Assembly (NCBI GenBank): GCA_029265335.1 | Contig: JAJUJN010000146.1 | Location: 1 to 5,728 of the forward strand | Source of the DNA: Alcaligenaceae bacterium | GTDB taxonomy: Bacteria; Pseudomonadota; Gammaproteobacteria; Burkholderiales; Burkholderiaceae_B | DNA length: 5,728 bases | Direction: 5' to 3' | Part shown: piece after piece, positions 1 through 5,561 of the stretch | Numbering within the stretch: the first letter of the stretch is position 1 | How the letters are laid out: each line of letters opens with the position of its first letter | The notes under the pieces: generated by a model | The model's database searches: none | Told to the model about the DNA's origin: nothing | The model's input: only the letters and a program-made list of their open reading frames with translations | Translations under genes and position numbers: made by a program

Positions 1-140
1 ATGCGCGCCACCTGATGGGCATGGACCGCCTGAAAGTCGCGTTCGATGAAATTCAGATAGAGCTTGTAGCCCAGCAGCGCGATCACCAGCACGACGCTGA
101 CAGATTGCACGAGGCGCGACAAGCGTTGATCACGCGACAT
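1..140 (-). CDS. N-terminal fragment of an unidentified membrane-anchored protein
   Basis: Only the first 46 codons lie in the window; the gene continues past the left edge. The protein begins MSRDQRLSRLVQSVSVVLV and has one clear hydrophobic stretch at about residues 11-28, preceded by several Arg residues. This fits a signal anchor with the N-terminus inside the cell. It is followed by a soluble-looking stretch with charged residues (FIERDFQAVHAH). The ATG at 140 sits inside the 3' end of the upstream flippase-like gene, overlapping it by 11 bp. GGAG about 9 bases upstream of the ATG (GGAGAGCAAAGC then ATG) supports this start. The overlap implies translational coupling and a shared transcript with the UPF0104-type gene. 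I do not recognise the family from this fragment and assign no function; a membrane-tethered periplasmic protein is the most that can be inferred. Confidence 0.7.
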   Translation of the reverse strand, partial: MSRDQRLSRLVQSVSVVLVIALLGYKLYLNFIERDFQAVHAHQVAR

Positions 141-1176
141 GCTTTGCTCTCCGTGCCAGGGCGTAAAACAAGACGGGAACACCCAGCAGCATGGGAAGAT
201 GGATGGTGAGGAATCGCCACGACACGACGAGCAGCACCAGATCGGCGCGCGCCAGCTGTGACGCAAAGAGCAGCCCGAACAAACCTTCGGCCACGCCTGA
301 GGCGCCAGGCGTGGGAGCAAAGTACATGACAAAAGTAGTAATGGTGCTCAACCCCAATGTGGTTGGATAGTGCGGGTGGTAGCCCAGCCCCCACAAGAGC
401 AGAGCAGGAAAGCTGAACAATGCCAGCAAGAAGACTGACGTGGCAACTACCGCCAGCCAGACGTCTGGCCCGCGCCGTTGGGCGAAGACCCGCAATGCTA
501 CGGTGAATCGGACCATTTCGCGTCGGGCTATGTAATAGGCGCGCTGCGCGCGTGCGGCCGACAGCCATTGACGACGAGCAAGGCCGAAGAGTACCGCGTG
601 CACTGCCATCAACAGCCAGCGCAAGCGCCACAGCACAAGGGCGAAAAAGCTCAGGTATGCCAGCGCCAGCAAGCCCAGGGTAAAGGCCCACCCCTCGTGC
701 AGGGTACGGCCGGCCAAGCCTGGTGAGAACCAGAGCAACAGCATGGCAGGAATGAATATGCCCAGGCTTGCCAGGAGGGTGCGCAGCGTGGTGGCGGCGG
801 TGGCGGCCCCGACCGGTACGCCGAATCGGTGCAAATACCAGATCTGGGCGAAACCGCCCCCCGACGCAAGGGGAGTGATGTTTGAGACGAGAATGTTGAG
901 AAACACCAGCGGACCCATTTGCAGGAGCGGAACTCGATAGCCCAAGGCGCGCAAGACAAACCACAATCGCGTGGCGTCAGCCAGAAAGTACATCAGGAGC
1001 AGGGCGAGGCACGCCAGCAAAAAAGAGGGGGCTGCCAGACGACCGTCGAGCGTGGGCCATTCGCCACCCAGTTGACGGTGAATGAAGTAGGGAACCGCCG
1101 CGCTGAGAGCCACGAACAGCAAGCTGAACCCCACGAAGCGAGGCCAACTCATATTACGGCGTAGAGAAATGGGCAT
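130..1176 (-). CDS. UPF0104 / LPG_synthase_TM family integral membrane protein (flippase-like)
   Basis: This is a 348-aa polytopic membrane protein with roughly eight hydrophobic segments. Two stretches mark the family (PF03706, the transmembrane domain shared with lysylphosphatidylglycerol synthase/MprF and YbhN-like proteins). The first is NITPLASGGGFAQI at residues 99-112; the second is PTPGASGVAEG at 288-298, with its invariant-looking Gly and Glu. In MprF this domain is linked to lipid flipping. Stand-alone members are mostly uncharacterised, so lipid or lipid-linked substrate handling in the inner membrane is inference. There is no aminoacyl-transferase domain, so it is not a full MprF. 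The start is uncertain: ATG 1176 was chosen because it keeps the basic MPISLRRN lead before the first helix. ATG 1152 (340 aa) and TTG 1221 (363 aa) are alternatives, and none has a good Shine-Dalgarno. The 3' end overlaps the next minus-strand gene, and the gene is divergent from the 48-codon mini-gene. Confidence 0.88.
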   Translation of the reverse strand: MPISLRRNMSWPRFVGFSLLFVALSAAVPYFIHRQLGGEWPTLDGRLAAPSFLLACLALLLMYFLADATRLWFVLRALGYRVPLLQMGPLVFLNILVSNITPLASGGGFAQIWYLHRFGVPVGAATAATTLRTLLASLGIFIPAMLLLWFSPGLAGRTLHEGWAFTLGLLALAYLSFFALVLWRLRWLLMAVHAVLFGLARRQWLSAARAQRAYYIARREMVRFTVALRVFAQRRGPDVWLAVVATSVFLLALFSFPALLLWGLGYHPHYPTTLGLSTITTFVMYFAPTPGASGVAEGLFGLLFASQLARADLVLLVVSWRFLTIHLPMLLGVPVLFYALARRAKHVA

Positions 1177-1245
1177 GTTCAGGCGAAGCGACCGTGGGCA
1201 AGCAGACTTGACGCCGCCCAACGGGGCTGGCTACTGTGCAGCTTC

Positions 1246-1251
1246 ACTATA
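1246..1251 (-). promoter_or_regulatory. Candidate -10 box for the flippase-like gene
   Basis: On the minus strand the bases read TATAGT, one mismatch from the sigma-70 -10 consensus, and lie about 70 bases before the ATG at 1176. No convincing -35 hexamer stands 16-18 bases upstream, and the site overlaps the leader of the divergent mini-gene. Treat it as a weak prediction. The 93-bp region between the two divergent genes must nevertheless hold promoters for both unless transcripts read in from outside. Confidence 0.25.
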
Positions 1252-1257
1252 AGCTGC

Positions 1258-1263
1258 AGGAGG
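1258..1263 (+). promoter_or_regulatory. Strong Shine-Dalgarno for the 48-codon mini-gene
   Basis: AGGAGG, a full anti-16S match, is followed by six bases and then the ATG at 1270. This is one of the two best ribosome binding sites in the window, the other being that of dctP. It is the main argument that the very short ORF behind it is really translated. Confidence 0.75.
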
Positions 1264-1269
1264 CTTGTG

Positions 1270-1416
1270 ATGCTCGCGATCATTGGAGCAGTGCTTGTCA
1301 TTCTCGCCATTGTCGCCTTTTTCAAGGTCACCGCTTTTGCGCTGCGGGTGGTGCTGGGGTTGCTCCTGGTCATCGGCGTGCTGCTGATCCTCATACCTAT
1401 CTTGATCGTGACCTGA
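1270..1416 (+). CDS. 48-aa hydrophobic mini-protein, two predicted membrane helices
   Basis: ATG 1270 to TGA 1414-1416 encodes 48 residues that are almost entirely Leu/Ile/Val/Ala. Helix one is about residues 2-18 (MLAIIGAVLVILAIVAFF). A short turn carries the only charged residues, Lys19 and Arg26. Helix two is about residues 27-47 (VVLGLLLVIGVLLILIPI), with a Pro at position 43. This is a helical-hairpin layout with the basic loop probably cytoplasmic. The AGGAGG site six bases before the ATG strongly supports translation. The gene is divergent from the UPF0104-type gene, and a GC hairpin lies 26 bp after its stop. It could be a small membrane regulator or accessory subunit, or a conserved hypothetical of the kind automated annotation drops for size. 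It also resembles type I toxin peptides in being small and hydrophobic, but I see no antisense RNA signature. I do not recognise the family. Confidence 0.72.
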   Translation: MLAIIGAVLVILAIVAFFKVTAFALRVVLGLLLVIGVLLILIPILIVT

Positions 1417-1441
1417 GCCGAGAGCTTCCGCGAAGTTGGCC

Positions 1442-1461
1442 GGCCCCCCGCTTGCGGGGCC
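1442..1461 (+). terminator. GC-rich hairpin after the mini-gene, possible weak terminator
   Basis: CCCCG-CTTG-CGGGG forms a tight 5-bp stem with a 4-base loop, flanked by GG and CC that can extend the stem across a 2-base bulge. It starts 26 bp after the mini-gene stop. There is no T tract behind it, so it may slow or fine-tune transcription or protect a 3' end rather than stop polymerase efficiently. It could partly separate the mini-gene from the downstream transglutaminase-like gene. Confidence 0.4.
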
Positions 1462-1583
1462 TGGTGGCATGATCTCGCCAAAGGGCGCTGGTTTCGTGGG
1501 TCACCGTAGCTCAACAAACGGCCTCGCTATCAGCGGTGGCAAGTCGAGTTATGCTGGTGGTCTTCGTTGTCTGGAATTGCCAC

Positions 1584-2279
1584 ATGTCTCAACTGATCCC
1601 TCAGTTCACTCCTTACGGGTGGCCCGAGCCTGGCCCTCTGTACCTGGAGTCTACCGATTACTTCAATTACCATCATCCGCAAGTCGAAGAGTTTGTACGT
1701 CAAGCGGTTGGCCAGGCCAGTACGCCGCGTGAGCAAATGGTGCGGCTGTTTTTGGCCGTGCGCGACCAAATACGCTACGACCCTTTCAGCGCAGAGCTCA
1801 CTCAACGGTGTTTTCAGGCGAGCTCCGTGGTGCAGGATGGTGCGGCTTTCTGCATTCCCAAGGCTTCTTTGCTGGTGGCGGGCGCACGCATGTTGGGCGT
1901 GCCTGCGGCCATCGGGCTGTCGGATGTGGTCAATCATTTTTCCAGCGCCAAGATGGAAGAAGCCATGGGCGGCCGTGAGGTATTCATGCACCACGGCTGG
2001 GCGGCTTTATATATTGACCAGAAATGGGTGAAGGCAGCACCGGCGTTCAATCGCGAGCTCTGCGCACGCATGGGCGTGCCGCCCACCGAGTTCGATGGCA
2101 TGAGCGACGCGATACTTCAGCAATACAGCGAAGACGGCTCGCTCACCATGGAGTATTTAGCCGACCACGGCATCTGGGCCGATTTGCCGTTTTTGCGGAT
2201 CGTGAGCGATTGGGCGGGCTATTACCCAGCCACGCTATGGCGCCACCGACAAAGCCACATCACCGTTGCGCATGAGTGA
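1584..2279 (+). CDS. Transglutaminase-like superfamily protein
   Basis: This 231-aa protein has no signal peptide and is predicted cytosolic. The transglutaminase-like core (papain-like fold) is centred on GAAFCIPKASLLVAGARMLG (residues 86-105). Cys90 stands at the start of the helix as the nucleophile, and the helix runs into the typical aRmlGVPAAIG segment. His137 lies in HGWAALYIDQKWVKAAP (137-153), which matches the H-x-W plus 'W-v-x-x-D-P' strand pair. The position normally held by the catalytic Asp is Ala152 here. Upstream, residues 48-67 (TPREQMVRLFLAVRDQIRYD) form the usual helix before the active site. ATG 1584 was chosen because the globular sequence begins there; GTG 1536 and ATG 1551 are in frame but add an uncharacteristic hydrophobic lead. 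The Shine-Dalgarno is weak. Members include peptidases and uncharacterised proteins. The actual reaction is unknown, and loss of the third triad residue leaves activity open. It runs convergently into dctM, with 18 bp between the stops. Confidence 0.85.
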   Translation: MSQLIPQFTPYGWPEPGPLYLESTDYFNYHHPQVEEFVRQAVGQASTPREQMVRLFLAVRDQIRYDPFSAELTQRCFQASSVVQDGAAFCIPKASLLVAGARMLGVPAAIGLSDVVNHFSSAKMEEAMGGREVFMHHGWAALYIDQKWVKAAPAFNRELCARMGVPPTEFDGMSDAILQQYSEDGSLTMEYLADHGIWADLPFLRIVSDWAGYYPATLWRHRQSHITVAHE

Positions 2280-2305
2280 TGAGATCAGATTGTGTGATCA
2301 GATCA
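2277..2305 (+). terminator. Imperfect hairpin spanning the convergent stop codons
   Basis: TGATGAGATCA (2277-2287) pairs with TGATCAGATCA (2295-2305) in 9 of 11 positions, around a 7-base loop. It contains the transglutaminase stop (2277-2279) and the dctM stop (2298-2300). TTTT follows on the plus side (2306-2309), so it may act as a weak terminator for the plus-strand gene. No T run follows on the minus side. Low GC makes the stem modest. Confidence 0.3.
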
Positions 2306-3599
2306 TTTTCATTGGCAGCCACAGCACCAGGAACGGAAAGGCCACCAGCAGCACGATACGTACCACGTCTGCCAGGATAAAAGGCAGGATGCCGCGCACC
2401 ACCGTAGATTGCGTGAGACCTGGTGCTGTGGCTTGCACCACAAACAGATTCATGCCGATGGGTGGGGTGATAAGACCGATCTCGGCAACCGTCACCACCA
2501 GAATGCCGAACCACACCATGTTGAAGTCGAGCCCAATGGCCACGGGCGCCAGTAAGGGGACCGTGAGCAGGATCATCGACATGGAATCCATGAAGCAGCC
2601 CAGCACAATATAAAACACCAGAATAATGATCAGAATCGCGAGCGGGCCCAGGGCGGAGTTTTCGGCCAGGTCGATCAGCAAGCGAGGGAGGCCGGTGGAT
2701 TCCAGAAAGTAATTGAAAAGCCCGGCACCGATCAGAATAAAGAAGATCATGCCGGTGAGTGCAGCCGTTTCGGCCACCGACTCCTTGAGCATGGAGCGGT
2801 TCACGGCACCTGAGAACAAGGCAAGTACGAAAGCACCCACTGCACCCACAGCGGCCGCTTCGGTGGGCGAGAACCAGCCCAGGTAGATACCACCGATGAC
2901 AACGGCGAAGAGCGCCAGCACCTTCCAAACCTTGCCCAGTAACGTGAGCCTCTGCCGCCAGGGTGTTCTGGGCACCGTGGGCGCCAACTCTGGGTTGATG
3001 CGCACGCGTATTACCACGGCCAAGGCGTAGAGCAGGGTAGCCAGAGCGCCGGGAATCAACGCGGCGATGAAGAGCTGGCCGATGGAGGTTTGGGTCAGCA
3101 GGCCGTAGATCACCAGCAGGATGGATGGCGGTATCAAAACTCCCAGAGTGCCACCCGCCGCGACTGAAGCCGCCGAGAGAGAATCGTTGTAGCCGTGCCG
3201 TTTCATCTCGGGCAATGCCACGCGCCCGATGGTGGCGACAGTGGCCAGCGAGGAGCCGCAAATGGCCCCGAACAAGGCGCTTGCGCCAACCGCAGTCACC
3301 GCCAGGCCACCCCGCATATGGCCGCAGAAACCGTTGATCATCTCGAACAGAGATTTGGACAGGCCGGCGCGCGACGCGAACACGCCCATGAGCACGAATA
3401 GTGGGATAACGCTGAACGAGTAGGGAAATACCGATTCGAATGGCGTACTGCCCAGGATATAGGCCGCGCCTATCCAGCCTTTGAGCCACCAGAAGCCCAC
3501 CACGCCAACCACGGACATGGCGATGGCCACGGGCATGCCAAAAGCAATCAGAACCAGGGTGGCCAAAAAGCCCAGCGCGCCGAGCACAGCAGAAGTCAT
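2298..3599 (-). CDS. dctM: TRAP transporter large membrane subunit (DctM family)
   Basis: At 433 aa it matches the usual DctM length. It is the channel-forming subunit of a tripartite ATP-independent periplasmic importer, driven by a sodium or proton gradient, in the inner membrane. It is hydrophobic throughout, with about a dozen membrane segments. Family stretches include GASALFGAICGSSLATVATI (105-124), ALPEMKRHGYN (128-138), GGTLGVLIPPSILLVIYG (149-166) and SIGQLFIAALIPG (172-184) in the first half. The second half has GCFMDSMSMILLTVPLLAP (334-352) and GLITPPIGMNLFVV (375-388). Both halves end in the Pro-rich hairpin motif expected of this elevator-type fold. The start is ATG 3599, which overlaps the dctQ stop as ATGA and is therefore probably translationally coupled; the longer in-frame upstream reading is just dctQ in another frame. 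It is the last gene of the dctPQM operon and converges on the transglutaminase-like gene. Confidence 0.97.
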   Translation of the reverse strand: MTSAVLGALGFLATLVLIAFGMPVAIAMSVVGVVGFWWLKGWIGAAYILGSTPFESVFPYSFSVIPLFVLMGVFASRAGLSKSLFEMINGFCGHMRGGLAVTAVGASALFGAICGSSLATVATIGRVALPEMKRHGYNDSLSAASVAAGGTLGVLIPPSILLVIYGLLTQTSIGQLFIAALIPGALATLLYALAVVIRVRINPELAPTVPRTPWRQRLTLLGKVWKVLALFAVVIGGIYLGWFSPTEAAAVGAVGAFVLALFSGAVNRSMLKESVAETAALTGMIFFILIGAGLFNYFLESTGLPRLLIDLAENSALGPLAILIIILVFYIVLGCFMDSMSMILLTVPLLAPVAIGLDFNMVWFGILVVTVAEIGLITPPIGMNLFVVQATAPGLTQSTVVRGILPFILADVVRIVLLVAFPFLVLWLPMKMI

Positions 3600-4081
3600 G
3601 GTGCGGTTTCCGGTTTGATGGCCACAATGACAGTGGCCAGAGCCGCGAGAATGGACACCAGCAGCCCTGCCAGCAGGGGCAGCCAATACCACATAATGGG
3701 AATACCCAGCTGTTGCGACTTATCGCCAAACAGCATTTGCATCTGGAACGCGGCGTAGCAATACCACAGCATGAGCGCCAGCAGTACTACAGCAACCAAC
3801 GCTGAGATGCCGCGTGCCAGTCGTGCCAGGCCTTGCGGCATGGCATTCACCACCAGGTCGACCCCAACGTGGGCCCCGGTGAGAAAGGCGTAGGGAATGA
3901 CAAACCACGCGCCCATCATGACCGCCAATTGCACCAGATCCACCACCCCGATCACCGCCAGCCCGAGCGGGCGGCCCAGAATATCGGCCACGGTGACTAT
4001 GGCGCCCATCGCAAACGCAAAGACTCCCAGGGCCGCTAACCCTGAAACCAAAAAGTGCAACCAACGGAGCAATGACTTCAT
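3596..4081 (-). CDS. dctQ: TRAP transporter small membrane subunit (DctQ family)
   Basis: This 161-aa protein has four predicted membrane helices at about residues 9-31, 43-66, 90-112 and 128-154, the standard DctQ layout. It pairs with DctM in the inner membrane and helps scaffold it and dock the binding protein. The segment AFLTGAHVGVDLVVNAMP (65-82) after helix two matches the family's conserved region, where a G-x-H-hydrophobic pattern precedes the third helix. The start at ATG 4081 gives a basic short N-terminus (MKSLLRW) before helix one. No good Shine-Dalgarno precedes it: the bases upstream are C-rich, so translation may be modest. The stop TGA overlaps the dctM start by 4 bp. It lies 83 bp after dctP, with a strong hairpin between them. 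Confidence 0.95.
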   Translation of the reverse strand: MKSLLRWLHFLVSGLAALGVFAFAMGAIVTVADILGRPLGLAVIGVVDLVQLAVMMGAWFVIPYAFLTGAHVGVDLVVNAMPQGLARLARGISALVAVVLLALMLWYCYAAFQMQMLFGDKSQQLGIPIMWYWLPLLAGLLVSILAALATVIVAIKPETAP

Positions 4082-4120
4082 ACAGGGGGATCCGGGAGAC
4101 GCACGAAACGACCGACAACA

Positions 4121-4154
4121 AGAGGGCCCGCCCCCGTCAGGCGGCGGGCCCTCT
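4121..4154 (-). terminator. Perfect 12-bp hairpin between dctP and dctQ (attenuator-like)
   Basis: AGAGGGCCCGCC (4121-4132) and GGCGGGCCCTCT (4143-4154) are exact reverse complements around a 10-base loop. On the transcribed strand the stem is followed by TGTTGTCGGT, which is T-rich but not a clean T tract. It begins 10 bases after the dctP stop. It looks like a partial terminator or an RNA stabiliser that leaves more dctP than dctQM message. That is a common arrangement for operons encoding a binding protein and its membrane partners. Confidence 0.65.
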
Positions 4155-4164
4155 GGGTGCTACA

Positions 4165-5196
4165 TCAATTGCCTTGCTTTTCGTTGTATTCGGCAATTTT
4201 CAGCTGCAGCTGCTCGTAGATCTCGCGGGCATTATCAACTCCCTCGGCCTCTACCCCGTCGAGATATTTTTCGATCATGGGGTTGAGGGCCTCGCGCCAG
4301 CGCTCACGCTCTTCTGGCGACAGCACCGTGATTTCGTGACCTGCCTCCATGGCCTGCGTGCGACCGGGCTCATCCCAGCTGTCCCACCAATCGCCGAACT
4401 TCACCACCAGGTTGTCGCCGGAAGCATCATCGATGCAGGCTTGCTGCTCGGCAGTGAGCTTGTTGTAGGAGTTCTCGTTCATGACGAAGAAGAACGACAC
4501 CGTGTAGGCGCCGGTGTCGAGGTGGTAGTTGAGCACCTCGTTGAGCCCGAAAGAGGCCACTGGATCCCATGGGAATACCGTGCCGTCGATCACGCCACGC
4601 TGCAGACTTTCGTAAACCTGGCCGGGCGGCAGACCTTGAGGCGTGGCGCCCAGGAAGGTGAGCATCTCGGAAATGGCGGGGCTGGGTGTGCGGATGCGCA
4701 AGCCTTCCATGTCTTTCATGGTTTCTACCTTGCGATCGCGCGTGTGGACCAGCCCCCCGTTGTGCGTGTGCAGAGCCAGCACCTTCAAACCTTTGTATTC
4801 GTCGGACAGATATTCGGGGAAAATTTCCCACAGCGCGTAGGTGCCCGCGCCTGCGTCGTCGGTCAGGAAGGGCAGGTCGATCAGCGACGTGCGCTGAAAG
4901 CGCCCACGCGGAATGCCATGCAGACCGTGGGCGATATCTACCACGCCAGCCAGCACCTGCTCCTGCTGCCGGGCCACGTTACCCAGCGGGCTGCCCCCCG
5001 GATGAATCTCGAAGGTGACCTCGCCGTTGGTGCACTCGGTGACCTGCTCGGCCCACGGCCCGATGAAATCGGTGTGGATGCCGTGCACGGGCGGCAAATA
5101 GTGGCTGAGCGTGAGTTTGGTGGCGGCACCGGCGGTGCCTGCGAGCGCAGCCATGGCCACGGCCGTCAGGCCGAGTGTTGCTTTGGAGACTGACAT
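4165..5196 (-). CDS. dctP: TRAP transporter periplasmic substrate-binding protein (DctP family)
   Basis: This 343-aa precursor has a Sec signal peptide (MSVSKATLGLTAVAMAALAG, predicted cleavage after AGA at residue 24), leaving a periplasmic protein of about 319 aa. Family marks are the first strand TKLTLSHYLPP (26-36), HPGGSPLGN (65-73) and MEGLRIRTPSP (163-173). Arg169 in the last is the expected carboxylate-binding arginine. The QRGVIDGTVFPWDPV stretch (199-213) is where other members carry the substrate-side loop. The FPWD version here suggests a specialised pocket, but no substrate can be named. The mature part has only two cysteines, Cys55 and Cys254. The start at ATG 5196 is fixed by GGAGG six bases upstream and by the signal peptide; 24 further in-frame codons upstream look non-coding. 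It is first in the operon, with dctQ and dctM following. Confidence 0.96.
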   Translation of the reverse strand: MSVSKATLGLTAVAMAALAGTAGAATKLTLSHYLPPVHGIHTDFIGPWAEQVTECTNGEVTFEIHPGGSPLGNVARQQEQVLAGVVDIAHGLHGIPRGRFQRTSLIDLPFLTDDAGAGTYALWEIFPEYLSDEYKGLKVLALHTHNGGLVHTRDRKVETMKDMEGLRIRTPSPAISEMLTFLGATPQGLPPGQVYESLQRGVIDGTVFPWDPVASFGLNEVLNYHLDTGAYTVSFFFVMNENSYNKLTAEQQACIDDASGDNLVVKFGDWWDSWDEPGRTQAMEAGHEITVLSPEERERWREALNPMIEKYLDGVEAEGVDNAREIYEQLQLKIAEYNEKQGN

Positions 5197-5202
5197 GTGT
5201 GT

Positions 5203-5207
5203 CCTCC
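5203..5207 (-). promoter_or_regulatory. Strong Shine-Dalgarno of dctP
   Basis: GGAGG on the minus strand, six bases before ATG 5196, decides this start over the longer in-frame reading. dctQ and dctM have much weaker sites, which agrees with the binding protein being made in excess. Confidence 0.8.
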
Positions 5208-5255
5208 GAGGAGAAATTGTTGTGTCTGTGTAACCTTGCACGACGAAGGGTAGCG

Positions 5256-5269
5256 CTTCCTGCAGCAAG
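5256..5269. promoter_or_regulatory. Near-palindrome in the dctP leader, possible operator
   Basis: CTTCCTGCAGCAAG is symmetric at 12 of 14 positions around a central CTGCAG, 60 bp upstream of the dctP start. Its size and location suit a dimeric regulator site, but no regulator gene is in the window. I could not place a convincing -35/-10 pair or a sigma-54 site nearby. A palindrome of this size may occur by chance. Confidence 0.2.
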
Positions 5270-5310
5270 ACACTAGACGGGAGAACACTAAGAAATTTTG
5301 CGCTGTGCGC

Positions 5311-5475
5311 TCAGCCCTCAGAATCAAGGCTCGTGTCGTTTTGATACTCGGAATATTTCCTGGCGCTGCCCCTCACTCGCGCTGCGGGATACTTCTGTGC
5401 ATTCTTTTCCATTTTCTTCCAGCAAGCCTGCTCGATATCCACATTGAGCTTGCTCGCGAGGCGGATCAAGTACAG
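5311..5475 (-). pseudogene. C-terminal remnant of a MazG-like nucleotide pyrophosphohydrolase
   Basis: Read on minus from 5475, the frame gives LYLIRLASKLNVDIEQACWK, continues with a KMEKNAQKYP segment and ARVRGSARKYSEY, and stops at TGA 5313-5311 (54 codons). This is the typical tail of the small all-alpha MazG-like/dCTPase-type enzymes that hydrolyse nucleoside triphosphates to monophosphates. In those, the 'LYLIRLA' helix follows the second metal-binding pair and the protein ends in 'KNAxKYP...RGSxxKY'. The preceding in-frame codon is a TAG stop (5476-5478), and no N-terminal half with its Glu/Asp metal ligands is found in this frame. A DEADVAL reading in another frame at 5510-5530 could be a shifted scrap of that helix, but it is one residue short and may be chance. 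The fragment is almost certainly non-functional. It lies 114 bp upstream of dctP on the same strand. Confidence 0.75.
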
Positions 5476-5561
5476 CTAATAGGCAGAAATCCGTCCGTAT
5501 CGCGGGCGTGAGCGCCACATCGGCTTCGTCACGCCGGCATGCCCTCGAAATCGGGGGATGA
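5476..5561. other. Junction between two 5'-truncated remnants
   Basis: This stretch separates the MazG-like tail (minus) from the RelE/ParE-like tail (plus). No clear protein reading crosses it. In the toxin frame the codons before TGA 5559-5561 read RRHALEIGG, which faintly resembles the helix preceding the toxin's C-terminal half. I see no insertion-sequence end or duplicated target site here. Confidence 0.4.

Noticed and set aside
83..964. 293-codon minus-strand frame within the flippase-like gene
   Set aside because: It is an Ala/Arg/His/Ser-rich shadow frame. The overlapping 348-aa frame carries recognisable family motifs.
1530..1994. 154-codon minus-strand ORF
   Set aside because: It is antisense to the transglutaminase-like gene, whose active-site motifs are clear.
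2260..3729. 489-codon minus-strand frame over dctM
   Set aside because: It is longer than dctM but in another frame of the same strand, rich in Arg/His/Gly and lacking membrane segments. dctM matches its family across its full length.
4072..5193. 373-codon open frame on plus, antisense to dctP
   Set aside because: It is the complement of a clear DctP gene. The sequence shows no domain logic, and GC-rich codon bias routinely opens this antisense frame.
5305..5511. 68-codon plus-strand ORF
   Set aside because: It is antisense to the MazG-like tail, has no good ribosome site and does not resemble a protein.
5476..5561. Insertion-sequence footprint at the junction of the two remnants
   Set aside because: I looked for terminal inverted repeats or a duplicated target and found none, so a simple deletion or recombination is preferred.
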